Assembly (NCBI GenBank): GCA_014529385.2 | Contig: CM043944.1 | Location: 71,005,895 to 71,069,894, forward strand | Length of the DNA: 64,000 nt | Direction of reading: 5' to 3' | Origin: Adiantum capillus-veneris | Taxonomy: Eukaryota; Streptophyta; Polypodiopsida; Polypodiales; Pteridaceae | Shown: one piece after another, positions 21,626-33,188 of the stretch | How the letters are laid out: the number at the start of each line of letters is the position of its first letter | How positions within the stretch are numbered: position 1 is the first letter of the stretch | The notes under the pieces: model-generated | Told to the model about the DNA's origin: nothing | Seen by the model: only the letters and a program-made list of their open reading frames with translations | Databases searched by the model: none | Made by a program: the position numbers and the translations under genes

Positions 21626-21930
21626 TCCGCCCCCTTTGAACCTGCACATCCTCCGGCATGTGCCACTATAATGACATTGTAATATCAATATTCATGTTTA
21701 GAGATTGCATCTTCATTTTCTTCCTCACTTTCCAAAGGGCCAGTATCTTCCTTTTGTTAATTATCTTGTGCATCAAAGGGATTAGTATCCCCTCTTCTCT
21801 TGAAGAACTTAATGCTTTTTCCTGCAATTGGACCTATTATCTCACTTCCATCCAACTCACTTAATGTGCATTTCCATGCACATGCTTAACAATAAACAAA
21901 CCAAACCACCTTTTTGCAAACTTTCTCATT
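21626..21930 (-). pseudogene. 3' end of pol, gypsy family Y
   Basis: The minus-strand frame reads ELDGSEI...GKSIKFFKRRGD followed by an acidic tail with a TAA, matching the end of the Z integrase frame (ELDGTGI...GKRIKIFKRRED at about 32939-33003). A purine-rich tract (aaagggggcgga) just before the LTR start is the likely polypurine tract. Confidence 0.6.
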
Positions 21931-21956
21931 GTAGTATGTTGGTTGTCAAGGCTACT

Positions 21957-22493
21957 CTTACAGACTTGGGCACCCCAAGTTGGAAATCTGGTATGACACA
22001 CGAGAGAATCACTTAAAATACTTCACAACTTTAAAATTTGAGTCAACATGGCCCGACGTAGTTTCGTGCCCAAAGGCATTGGCTCCAAAATCAAGCGCCC
22101 CTTTCGGTATTTATTTTTATATTAATGCTTGAGCAAAGTACAACACCCGCTGGACTCTGTTCTCAGACTCTGCGTCCAGATGCTCTACAGAGTGAGGCCC
22201 AAAGAGTATTTATTCTTACAAGGAATGCCCCAAAAGCAGTAACTCAAAAATAGTCAACTCCCAAAAGCATCTAGCCTAAAAACTTTCCAAAAAAGCAACC
22301 AGCACAAATTACGGAATTTCGTACAACCTGCCATGTCATCAGCTGTCAGCGCATAACGCAGAAATCCGTACAGCATCCACGTCAGCAGTCAACGCAGATC
22401 GCGGAAAATCCGTACAACCTGTCCACGTCAACATCCTATTGTCCGTCATATGGTCCTGCTCGGGTGGTCATGCCACGTCATCAGTTTGTGACA
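21957..22493 (-). mobile_element. X-family LTR, minus orientation
   Basis: Begins TGTCACAAACTGATGACG at 22493 and ends near 21957 after CCAAGTCTGTAA. It contains the shared aataccgaaagggg word near 22095. Together with 22494-22800 it is a 3' LTR plus 3' untranslated region, facing away from the plus-strand copy that follows. Confidence 0.7.
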
Positions 22494-22800
22494 TATCCCC
22501 CTCTTGAAAGAATTTTTATCGCCCTCAATTACGCCGACAAAATCAGACATAAGCCAGAAACCAATTCAGTAGACACTGACTCTAAGTATCGACGCACTAG
22601 ACGACACAAATCCAACACTCGTACAAAGACGACAGTCACATCACATTCACATGACATTCAGATCATATCACACAGAAACCATTCTAATCTAGAACCATGA
22701 TTCCCGACAACGTATTTAGCAATCGCATCTAGATCCACACCGGACCTACAGTGTTCGCCACTTTGTTTGTAATCATTTGCACTCTCTCACTAAAGGAACG
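22494..22800 (-). other. 3' untranslated region of X, minus copy
   Basis: Resembles the reverse complement of 23341-23655, including cgagggcgattacaattc-like and ctttcaagaggggg-like words. The latter is the polypurine tract next to the LTR. Confidence 0.6.
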
Positions 22801-22869
22801 GAAGGCTTTCCCTTCCGTAAGTAACTCATCTTGAGCAAAGTTCAACATTCACTTCCGTTGCACCTTACA

Positions 22870-23054
22870 GAGATACTCGTTCCATACGGATTTTGGCACA
22901 CAAGGAAAGAAAGATGAAAGGTAAAGTGATTCGGCGGTTCTTAGTTAAATTCAAGAGCTATCCCACATTGGATGCGAAGTGGATGGAGGAGGAGGACCTA
23001 GCAGATACTCCTCAGATTTTGGAACTTTACCTTAAAGCATTCGGTTTAGCATAG
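22870..23054 (+). pseudogene. End of gypsy X pol with chromodomain-like tail
   Basis: The frame reads RRFLVKFKSYPTLDAKWMEE followed by EDLADTPQILELYL, ending at TAG 23052-23054. This resembles a chromodomain as found at the C-terminus of chromovirus integrases. The second copy at 38868-38995 has the same segment with a TAG inside. The integrase body is missing here, so this is only the last 60 or so codons. Confidence 0.65.
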
Positions 23055-23655
23055 TCTACTACAATAGAACCTCGAATTCAGCAAGGGTGAATCTAGTGCA
23101 ACGGGTTTGCACAAGAGGGGAGTCACTCTGCTCCTTTGTCAACGGATTATCCTGATTTTGAATAAAGTCGCTGATGTCCCCTTTGGATTTCAGGGATACT
23201 AATGGGCTGACCAGTATTCTATTGTATGACTTTATGACACGGAATTCCCGAAAATGAATATGATTGATTTGTACTCTCTCATTTGATTTGTTTGAGTGTA
23301 GGAACTGAAAGACGAAATGACTATAGCATTTGGGTCTCATAAATCTCTATAGACATGATCGCAATAAGGATTAGTTAATCGCGGATCAATGAGGTCTGGA
23401 ATGGATCTAGATGCGATTACTAAATACATTGCTCATGGTGTGAGATTTGGAATGAATTTTTTTGTGATTTGTCATGTCATGTCCTATGATGTCGAGTGAT
23501 GTCCTGTGATGTGACTGTCGTTTTATACAAGTGCTAGATGTGTCGTGTCTAGTGCGTCGGTCCTAACAATCAGTGTCTATTGAGACAGTTTATGGTCTTC
23601 GTCTGTTTTTGCAGACATAATCGAGGGCGATTACAATTCTTTCAAGAGGGGGGTA
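23055..23655 (+). other. 3' untranslated region of X, plus copy
   Basis: Non-coding. Short repeats of gatgtc(c/g)tgtgatg occur at 23480-23520 (again in the second copy at 39410-39460). The polypurine tract aagaggggggtat lies directly before the LTR. Confidence 0.6.
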
Positions 23656-24115
23656 TGTCACAAACTGATGACGTGGCAAACACACGCGATGATGTGGCTG
23701 ACAGTACAGATCTCCGCAAAGTGCACTAACTGGCTGACGTGGCAGCTGTACAGAATCCTGTAATTTACGTTGGCCTGCTCACGAGGCAGTGCGTACGGAT
23801 TTCCTAATTTGCGATGACGTGGCAGTTGTACGGAATTCTACTTTTAGCGTTGGCTGCTTTTACTGGAAGATTTTAAGACAGTTAATTTTGGACAGTTCGC
23901 TTTTGAGTTTGAAAGCTTTTGGGGTTCTACTTTTAGCATCCCTTGTAACCTTTATAATAAACCCAGGGGGCTCACTCGCCAAACAATCTGGATGCAGAGT
24001 CTGAGAGCGAGCACCCGCAGGAGTCGTACTTTGCTCAAAGATTAATATAAAAAGAAATACCGAAAGGGGCACCACTCTTTGGAGCCAATACCTCTGGGCA
24101 CGGAACTCCGGCGAG

Positions 24116-24150
<35 letters not shown>
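23656..24150 (+). mobile_element. X-family LTR, first part, interrupted by LINE-E in its (CT)n
   Basis: Begins TGTCACAAACTGATGACG and runs through gacgtggc-rich U3, aataccgaaagggg and ggcacggaactccg to a (CT)n tract at 24117-24150. The remaining 77 bases of this LTR are at 45769-45845, after the far (CT)n. The two parts together (about 572 bp) compare with a 529-bp X LTR at 39602-40130. Confidence 0.75.
24117..24150. repeat. (CT)n, left border of LINE-E
   Basis: Seventeen CT units. Same phase and orientation as the (CT)n at 45703-45768 on the other side of LINE-E. Confidence 0.9.
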
Positions 24151-24154
<4 letters not shown>

Positions 24155-25465
24155 AAATGGTGTATCTCTATGGCAAGGCACTAATGACTTTACATGTAGA
24201 AAGCACAATGGTGATAGCGTGATTGACTATATGTTGTTTTCGGAAGCGACTCTAGAATGCATACAAAGCTTTACACTTGGTGAATGGAATCCGGAATCGG
24301 CTCATAGGATGTTATGTATTGACCTCAAGTGTGGTAAAAGACCCGAGCATGTAGCCTCCAATCATGATGTAAATCATTCGTACCTACGTCTAGACTTCAA
24401 ACGAGCACTTATATATGCTGATATTGTAGACCAAATGTTAAGCATGACAGAGCATCAAGAGAGCCCAACATTAAAATGCAAGTGGAAAGTTTTCAAAGAA
24501 GTAATTTGCTCGTGTGAAGGAATGCTTTTCGGTGAAACACACGTCTTGCAAAAGGTCTAAGGGTAGCACCAAGAAGAAATGGTTTGACATGGAATGTAGT
24601 CAAGCCCGAAAACACTTGTTAAGGTTGGATGCAAGCAAAGACAAGGAAGTTTACTTGGAATGTTCACAGACATACAAAGCACTTGTTCAAAAAAAGAGGA
24701 GAAGGTGGAAAGTCAAAAAACAACTTCTTTTAGCGCAAGAGAAAGCTCATGCATATGGCAAGTTTTGGCAAAATCTAAAAGGCAAGCGTGTTGAGAGCTT
24801 TGGTGACTTGACTCTTGAGAATATGCATACGCATTGCAAGAACCTCTATGAACAACCCAATGTTGATAAGATGGAGTGTTGTAGCTCCCTTTCGTTTATG
24901 CCTCCCTTCTTTACCATTGAAGATGTATGTCGCACGCTTGAGAAACTTAGGCAGGGGACCTTCAAGGTGTCAAGGCTGAAATGATCAAATGGATAAGCAA
25001 GAAAACACGATATTGGATACGCGATATGTTTAACCTTGCACTTCAGCATGGCATGACTCATAATTGGAGTGCAAATTGGATCGAACCTTTGCACAAAGGA
25101 GGACATGTAAACAATGTGAATAACTATCGCACTATAATGGTTGGCTCATTCATGGCAAATTTTTTGGATGTATCATGGAGATAAAGATAAGTAAATGGGT
25201 TGAAAAGAACGGCAAACGTACGCTTGGCCAAGCAAGTTTTCGAAAGCATCATAGCACTATTGATCACCTTGTCACTCTTCGAGTTCTTATGGAAGCGTCT
25301 CAATTGAAAGGAAACAAGTTGTATTGTTGCTTTGTGGATTTCAAGAAAGCTCTTGACATGGTACCGCGAGGAAATCTTTTGAGACGTATGCAAAGCCTTC
25401 AAGTGCCGAGAGAATTTATGCATGCAGTCTTTCGCATCTAACAAAAAGTAATATGTCGACTACGT
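24151..25465 (+). pseudogene. LINE-E left half: endonuclease end and first half of RT
   Basis: 5'-truncated. It opens within the endonuclease (GDSVIDYMLFS, then NPESAHRML where SAH replaces the usual SDH). Next come KKKWFDMECSQ, AEMIKWISKKTRYWIRDMF, IEPLHKGGH, NNYRTIMVG, GQASFRKHHSTIDHLVTLR and CCFVDFKKALDMVPR, i.e. RT blocks up to just before the catalytic YADD. Frameshifts lie near 24540, 24960 and 25150. The sequence stops at a Z-family LTR (25466). The rest resumes at 44245. Confidence 0.88.
25462..25465. repeat. Target-site duplication of the Z insertion, left copy
   Basis: acgt next to the LTR start. The right copy at 44241-44244 is atgt, one C-to-T change. Removing one copy and everything between joins the LINE-E frame exactly (CRLR then MGDGISEFF). 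Confidence 0.6.
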
Positions 25466-27205
25466 TGTCGTGGCGTGGCACGTGCATAGTGCGAACGGAA
25501 GCTGAGCCCTACAATATTATGGATTTTATGTGTGTGCTTTAAATGTGCATAAGTATATGCATTTTCTATTTAGTATGCAAAAAGCTAATCGAAGTCTGAT
25601 GTGTCACTCTTGTTGGGAATGGGCTTTGTCCTATGATCCCAAGCTTCTTTGTGAACCTCTTCTTGGAGCCATATTGAAATGAACCTATAAAACATACTTC
25701 TTATCTACTAGGCATCCTAAGTGGTATATGACATGTGTAGAATGGCCAAAATTGGCCTTAGTCATAGTATACCCCATGAGGTGTCATTCTACACATAGTA
25801 GGTGCACTTTGGAGTGATTATGGACCTAGAAAAATCCCTTAGAAAAGTGGTTACGAGTTTGTTTGATGTCATCCATGATGTATGTCAAGCTCTCTCTCAA
25901 TTTTTTTGTAGATACTTTATGCACATGTTTCCACCATAGCTCCACAACTCCTAGAAGCTTAACCCTTGACATGTGGTGGCAAGGAGAAGATATTTGGAGA
26001 AAGACCTAGAAGAACCTCTAGATATTTCTTGAAGAGAAAGATCTAGAAACTTTGAAAATAATTTCAAGATATTTTGAAAAGATAGACACTTGTCACACAA
26101 ATCCCTTGGATATTTCTAAGCAAATATCTTCTTCAAGGGGCAACTTCACCTATAAATAGAGCCTCTTGCCCCTCACTTGGGCATCAAGCAAACCATCAAC
26201 GAATCAAGCGCAAGCAATCCCCATAATCAAGCCATCACCCAACCTCCTACCCATCTTCTTGAGTGAAACTTTCTCTCAATTTCAGCCCAACACATCTTGA
26301 GCTTGCTACTTCATGCCTCAAGCCTTCTATTTCCTCACTTGTAATACTCATACACTCTATGTAACCTTCTTTCATTAATAAAGACGCATTGTTGGTGGCT
26401 CGCAAACGGTGTTGGATACTACTGCTCATCTTCCACTTCATCAAGTTGGCTACAAGACCACAAAGTCTTGAGATGTACTTCACTTCTTTTGCTTGAGCTT
26501 GTGTGGGTCTTTGTGTGTTGGTTGTCTCTCTTATTTCTTTCCTCCATTGTTTGACTCCACTCTAAACTTTCTTAGATGAATAATCCCAATGGTGTAACCT
26601 TTCAACCCTTTCACTTTGTGCAAAATATTAGGATTAACGTTTGTATTAGCCATAAAATCCACCCTACAAAGAATTGTGTTACTCTTTGGGACGGAAAGAT
26701 TGCGAGAAATTCTTCTTTCTCCACGTCCTCTTATTTTTCCACTACTAGACTACTCTAATTCTTTTGATGTGCACATATTTATTCTCCTGTAGGGGTTGAG
26801 TCTTGCTTTCTTAATATTACTATGAACCAAGAAGACTTGTGCACACGGCTCACTCCTATCACCAGGCAAAACAACTACATCTTTATAAGCATTAAGTTAC
26901 AGTTTCAAAGAACCATTCGCAGTCTATTTGGAGCACAACAACTTGCTACTATAAATGCATCAGTGAACCCTTTCATCTTACCTTTGATTAGATACGATCA
27001 AAGCCTTGATGTTTTCATCTTTGTTTTGTTTTGAGAGTTTCACGTGCGTGTATGTGTGTGTTTGCGTGTAAGATTCCAATGGCTACACACAATGCATTTG
27101 CTACAAACACTAAGCTTGCTTAAGTGAAAGCCTTCACAGTCTCCCCACAAACCCTCACAGCTAGAGGCCCGGCGCCTTCGTGGCAAGACTGCCAACTCTT
27201 TGACA
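25466..27205 (+). repeat. Z element 5' LTR
   Basis: Starts TGTCGTGGCGTGGCACG, ends GCCAACTCTTTGACA. A TATA-like tataaatag lies near 26153 and an aataaag box near 26385. It recurs at 33149-34898, 42728-44240 (5'-truncated) and inverted across 35632-42662. Short terminal inverted repeat TGTC/GACA. Confidence 0.85.
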
Positions 27206-27274
27206 CACTTTTGGGTGAACCCGACGCGAAGTATGCCAGGGTGAGTTAGTGGGGATCTGCGAGCTACTTCAACC
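27206..27274 (+). promoter_or_regulatory. Primer binding site and leader of Z
   Basis: Directly after the LTR lies tgggtgaacccgacgcg (27212-27228), the expected position of the primer site. I cannot match it to a standard tRNA 3' end with confidence. The leader is short, with the gag ATG at 27275. Confidence 0.5.
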
Positions 27275-28522
27275 ATGGGTGATCATCATCCGCAGCAGCA
27301 AGGTATGCCTTTTGATCCAGCTATAATGCAAATGTTTCAAGCATTGGCCTTGTTTATGCAACAACAGCATGCTACAGAAAGACGAGAAGTGTCAGCAACC
27401 AAATCTATTCAAGCAGTGGTGCACAAAATGGATCAGTTTAATGGGAAAGATGTGACAAAGTATCTTCGTGGCTATGTAAAGGAGATGGAGTTGCATCGTG
27501 TGCCAGAAGATGAGATGCTCCAAAGCTTTGATCTTGTTGTGACTCCCGAGATTAGAGAGCATGTGAGAGGAATCACGAATGAGCATGGAAGAAATTGGGA
27601 GGAGCTCAAGCTAGCGATGAAGAAGGAGTATTTCATGGAGGACTCTGAGAGAGTAACAAAGAGAACTTTCCTGGAGTGGGTAGCCAAGCTGAAGGAGGGG
27701 CTCTCTTCAACAGAGCTACTCAGAGAGTTTGAGCGACGATATGCTCAACTCACAAGGGTAGAGAAGGCCACACTTGACTCAGAAAAGACAGAGCTCTTCT
27801 TACAAGCAACAGGAAAGAAGCTCCAAGAGCAATTGGAGCTACTTCTTGAGGACAAAGATGTTGAGCAGGGACTGAAGACAGATTGAAACAAAGTTGAAGC
27901 TGTTGTTTCATTACTTGCCAAGCGCCAAAGGAGACGGGATAAGATGGTTGTTGGTAGTGCACCATCTACCTTCACAGCTTCTGAAAAGATGGTAAAGCCT
28001 TCTTCCTTTATACTTCCAAAAGTCGATGACGCTGTAATAGATGAGCTTGTGAAAGGTATGAGGGATTTAAAAGTAAAAGTCACAAAGCTTGAAGAGAAGG
28101 GGCAACCATTGGTACTATCTTCAAGGCAAAAACAACAACCTAAAGAAGGTTTTGCTCATAGATGCATATGGTGTGACACCACAGAGCATGCTAGGAGAGA
28201 ATGTGACAGCTTCAGTGAAGCTTTGAAAAAAGATCTTGTCTTCTTCAAGGATGGGAAGATTCACTTAAAAGAGACGAGTTTACCCTTAAGGACTAGCTTT
28301 GGGAAAGGAGAAATGCAGAGTCTGGTAGAGGATATGGCCACTACCCATGCCATCTCTGCATCCGAGGCATCTACTTATACAATCAAGATTGAACCATTGA
28401 GGAGTTTTGAAGAAAATGGTAAGCTATGGCCAAGTGCTATGGAGCTAGCAAGGAAAGGGAAGCTTACAAGAGAAGTCCTACATGAAGCAGATGACTATCC
28501 GTTTAGAAACAGGATGGAATGA
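27275..28522 (+). pseudogene. Z gag
   Basis: From MGDHHPQQQGMPF a 415-codon frame broken once by TGA 27884-27886 (an Arg CGA-to-TGA change is likely). The first 200 residues are capsid-like: FNGKDVTKYLRGYVKEME, then a helical region with LKEGLSSTELLREFERRY. A CCHC knuckle CIWCDTTEHARREC lies at about 28169-28210. The frame shifts near 28510 into the following region. The first 154 codons recur nearly unchanged on the minus strand at 35565-35101. Confidence 0.85.
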
Positions 28523-29634
28523 CCCTGTGGCCTCCTTGTCAGTGCATGCCTATATTGCAAAACGTCAAAACAACGAAGTGTTTGTGGAAGAAAAGCGCAG
28601 GCGAGAGAGTGGTGACGAAGGACCATCAAAAAGAATTACTAGAAGAAGCGACACAATACCTCCTCGAGCGCCTCCGACACTGGAAGCACCCCCACCTAAA
28701 GCGACTATGGAAGAAAGTACAACTGGGAGGAAAAAGGAGTCATCAAAAGGTAAGCCTAAAACTCCAACTTATAAGTTACAGTCTGATATTGAGGCTGCTA
28801 CAGACTTAAAGAAAGTTCTAGAAGAAAGAATTTTGAATAGCAAAATAGAGTTTACCTTGAGGGAGGTCCGTGACATAGCTAAGCGCGAGTTTCACGAGGA
28901 GATCATTGATATCATCAAGAGGAAGAGGCAAACTCTTGTTGACACCATTCGCCCGCAATCTGAAGGAGAAAGCTTAAAGACACAGGTAATACAGGTGGAA
29001 GACAGAGAGCATGATGAGGGTGTCGTAGGGTGCTACCATTCTTCTGGAAGAACAAAGCAAGTACAGTTTTCAAATGGAGATGAGGAGTACGAAGCCATTC
29101 CAAGAAGTCACTTTTCCAAGAATCATTGGGCAGGAGCTACGACAGAGACAATGGACAAGGTGGTGATCTTGAAGAGCCATTTGTTGCCTTGATTGACCAT
29201 GGCTCAAAAATAAACATAATGTCAAAGAGCTTATTCAACAAGTGCAAATTACCAATGGACACAGATCATGGCTGGGTGGTAAGGTAGCAAATAATTCATC
29301 AGGTGAGTTATATGCAGCTTGTCCTAGTGTGAAAGTGACTATTGGAGATGTAAAGGAAGAGCAGAATTTCTTTGTACATGACACATCTTCTTATGATCTC
29401 ATCCTTGGACAACCCTACATTATAGGGGTTAGAATGGAAACAAAGGTAATGGATGATGGTTCTGCTTATGCTAGGATAAGAAGTAAAGATGGAAAACGTG
29501 TTGTTCAATTTCTCACTGTCTGTGTGAATCATGAAAGAAATCGTGACAGTCTCCGAGAGCGCCCATTGCCCAAATTGAGTAAAGAGTTTTATGATCATCG
29601 AGAGAGAATGGGTTTTGGCCAGGTACCATTGTAG
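28510..29634 (+). pseudogene. Z linker and protease
   Basis: The frame at 28510-29192 is basic, acidic and Pro-rich (IPPRAPPTLEAPPPK). Protease signs follow: ALIDHGSKINIMSKSLF near 29188 (a DTG-type site read as DHG) and, after a shift near 29280, YDLILGQPYI near 29392. The spacing between the two motifs fits a retropepsin. The DHG triad would be atypical; related elements should show whether it is native. Confidence 0.7.
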
Positions 29635-31180
29635 AGCGGGATTACGATGGTACAAAAGGGGAAAGGTTCTCACATAAGGAGGTTTTCTGTACAGATTTTG
29701 CAGGTCTAACAAAATATGGATATGTCTCTTTTCTAAAATGTGAGAACTTGAGTCGAGGTTCCCGCAAACATGTACATAGTCTACAAAAGGAGTGGAAAGA
29801 ACATGGTCTGCTAGGAAACAATGAAAACATAACAGGTGAAAACTTTTGTGGACACATTCAAGATCTGCAGTCTATAGTAGATTATCCTTCGCATGACCAA
29901 AATGAGATAGTGAAAGTGTGCTCACTTGAAATGTACAATGTGGTTGAGGCATTTCAAAAGGAACAGGAGGATAGGAAGCAAAAACATGAAGTAAAGGTGG
30001 ACACCAAGTACAAAACTGTGGCAAAGAAGGTATAACCAGTGGCACTTCCTTTGCCAAAGGACTGCAAGGAAAAGCTAGAACAGGCTTCTTTGCAACCTAG
30101 CCTCAGAGATCCAAAAGGGATTGGACACAGGTTTACAAAGGAGTCTCTAAAGCAATTGAAGATTTGGGAATGAGGACTCCTTGACACAGGTTGAAAGGGA
30201 ATGTTTTGAAGAGATGCTCTCTAGACATGGAAAAGCATTTGCATTTGAACTACATGAGATAGGATATGTAGATCCTACCATTGTTGCTCCTATGGTGATC
30301 TTTACCATCCCTCATGTACCTTGGAACTTACGGCCAATACCAATTCCAAAGGCTCACTTACCAAAGTTAATTGAGCTGCTAAATAAGAAGATCAAGATGG
30401 GTATTTTGGAGCCTTCATGTGCTCCATACTCAAATAGGTGGTTCATAGTACCAAAGAAGAATGGAGCTTTGCGCTTCATCCAAGATATGCAGCCGGTCAA
30501 CAAAGTCACAATCAGGAATATGGGTACAGGGCCAATTGTGGATGAGTTTGCAGAAGCATTTGCAGGAAGGGTAATATATTATATGGGAGATTTGTACTCA
30601 GGGTATGATCAGTTCCAACTAGCAATGGAAAGCAAGGATCTAACTACCATGAGGACACCTTTGGGTTTGGTAGGTACAGGGAGCAAACAATTCGGTTGCA
30701 CATATGATGAATCGTATGAATAAGGTCTTATGTGAATTTATTCCCCAAGTAACTATGCCCTTTCTTGATGATGTTCCTATCAAAGAATGTGAAGTAAGTA
30801 ATAAAGATGAAGCTTTGGATTCCAAGAGGTGCCGCAACTTTGTGGCACAACACATAGATGATTGTGACAAGATCCTATTCAGACTTGAAGAGGTGAACCT
30901 TACCCTCTCAAGACAAAAGTCTGTGTTTGGAGTGAAGGAGGTATTGATTGTTAGGCACATGTGTGGTTCCAATGGAAGACGACCTTGTCCAGCAAAAATT
31001 GATGCAATTCAAAAGATGAAGGAGGTATGCATATCTGTGAGTGAAGTTCGCAGATTTCTTGGTACATGTGTGTTTTATGTTATATGGATTCCACATTATG
31101 CACATGTAGCAGATCCTTTGTACCAATTGTTAACGAAAATCAAAAGTTTCATTGGGGAGACGCACAAGCAAGGACTATAA
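29635..31180 (+). pseudogene. Z reverse transcriptase
   Basis: A spacer region (29635-30180, with shifts) precedes RT. The frame at 30181-30723 carries FTIPHVPWNLRPIPIPKAHL, SCAPYSNRWFIVPKKNG, LRFIQDMQPVNK and YYMGDLYSGYDQFQLA. After a shift near 30690 comes VTMPFLDDVPIKECEV, the catalytic block with FLDD in place of YxDD, then LSRQKSVFG and EVRRFLGTCVFY. FLDD is a variant form, but the aspartates are retained. Confidence 0.85.
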
Positions 31181-31785
31181 GAAAGCTAAAGGATTTGCTA
31201 CAACAAGCACCGACTTTAAGAAAGGTAAACTTTGAGTGTGGAAAGCCAGTAATAGTGACAGTGGATACGAGTCCGACAGGAATTGGATGGACGATAAGGC
31301 AGGATGACGAAGAGGGACATAGGTATGTGGTAAGGTTTGGAGCCAAGGTTCTAAGTACTCGACAAAGGAACTACCCACAGGTAAAACGGGAGTTGTGGGA
31401 CATGGTTACAGCACTAAAGTGTGAAAAGGAGTACTTGATTGGAGCATATGTGATTGTGGAAACAGATTGTTTGCCACTCCTTAGAATGATTACAAGCTGC
31501 TCAACACCAGACATTGCCATGCTAAGATGGATTGTCTACATTAAGTCCTTGAATCCTGAGTTCAAGCACATTGCAAGAAAAGACAATCCGGTAGCGGATA
31601 TGCTATCAAGGGCAAGGTATGAGGATGAGCAAGACATGGTAGATGATAGCGAAGATGTAGACACAAGGTTCTACTCCATTAATCATGTTGAGCATAATGA
31701 TGTTGGCACACCTAGTGCACTTGAGTTGTTTTTAGAAGATGGGTATGAAGGAGATTGGTTGTTTATTGGTCGTTATTTACTTTAA
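31100..31785 (+). pseudogene. Z RNase H
   Basis: The frame carries VIVTVDTSPTGIGW, RQRNYPQVKRELWDMVTAL and VETDCLPLL, giving the first three acidic residues of a Ty3-type RNase H, and then HIARKDNPVADMLSR. It overlaps the end of the RT frame in another phase because of a shift near 31100. In the family it removes the RNA template after first-strand synthesis. Confidence 0.85.
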
Positions 31786-33188
31786 CAAAACAGGGTGATT
31801 GGTCTGAGCATGAGTTTAAGAGGATACGCAGAAAAGCATATGGGTACTTTCTGCAGGATGGTTACTTATGGAAACATCCAAAACAGAGGGGTGCTATACC
31901 ACAAAGGGTAGTATGTAACAAACAGAGTCAAGTAAAGCTCATACAGGAGTTTCATGAGAGCCTATGGGCTGGACACCGTGGTGTGTAGACAACCTTTCCA
32001 AAGCTAAAGGAAAGGTGTTGGTGAAAAGGTATGTACAAGGATGTATCCCACTTTGTGGAATCATGTGTAACATGTCAAATGTATTCAAATGTGCAACATC
32101 GTGATAGGTTACATCCTACTTATCCACTAGCCATGCATTACAAATGGATTGTGGATCTAGTCACCATGCCTTTAGGACTCTGGCAGATGAGGTACTTGGT
32201 TCTTGCAAGAGAAGACTTAACTAATCAGGTTGAAGGGCGAGCTTTAAGGACAAAGACTACAGAGGCAGTATGTAAATTTCTCCTTGAGGATGTAATCTGC
32301 CGCTATAGTTGTGTGGGAAACATAACTGCAGACAGAGGAGAGTTGGATGCCGAGGAAGCAAGGGAATTCTTTTCCAGGATAGAAATCAAGCTTTCCCTTA
32401 CCACCGCTTACAATCCGGAAGGCGACAGGAAAAGTGAAAGAGGACATCCGTCAATCATCAAAGCCTTGGCTAAAGCTTGTGAAGGGAGAATTAGTGAGTG
32501 GCAAAAACTATTGCCATATGCTCTAAAGGTTGATCGCACGACACACAGCTCAGTAACTGGCTACATGCCTGCAGAATTGGTGTATGGTCAAAAGCCTGTA
32601 ATGCCCATTAAAGAGACTATTCCCACATGGAATGTGCTACCTTGGCAAGATGGGCTTAGCAGAGAAGAGCTCCTTGCCTTGCGTATAAGACAGCTAGAAA
32701 GAAGGCCTGAAGACATTGAGGTTGCAAAAGAACAATTCAAGAATGCCAGGTTGAAAAGCAAGGACTACTTTGATAGACGACACAAGCTAAGAAGGAAGGT
32801 AATTAAGCAAGGAGATTGGGTCTTAGTGTATGAAAATAGTCTTGATAACCAGCATACTGTCATGCGAAAGGTTTCAAAAAGATGATTTGAACCGCATATA
32901 GTCAAGTACGTACATCACAATGCCACTTACACCCTGGCTGAATTGGATGGAACAGGGATACACATTGCAGGAAAGAGAATCAAGATATTCAAAAGAAGAG
33001 AGGATAGTCATCCGGCTGATGAAGTAAGTGAGAATGAAAGTTTGGAATCACCCAATGAAGATGAAGAAGAAGAAACTCCAAGAGAGTCAAACCTGCAAAC
33101 ATCGGCTGTGGCACATACTGGAGGATGTGCAAGTTTAGAGGGGGTGGATGTCGTGCCGTGGCACATGCATAGTGGGAACGGAAGCTAA
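31755..33188 (+). pseudogene. Z integrase
   Basis: One frame, with TAG 31986-31988 and TGA at about 32883 (likely Trp), ending at 33186-33188 inside the 3' LTR. The HHCC zinc module spans FHESLWAGHRG to VESCVTCQM. Core acidic residues: WIVDLVTMP, ITADRGELDAEEA and PEGDRKSERGH (D, D, E). The C-terminal part is DWVLVYENS then ELDGTGI...KRIKIFKRRED and an acidic tail. No chromodomain is visible, unlike family X. Integrase inserts the cDNA. Confidence 0.85.
33131..33148 (+). other. Z polypurine tract
   Basis: aagtttagagggggtgga directly before the 3' LTR, the normal site for plus-strand priming. Confidence 0.75.
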
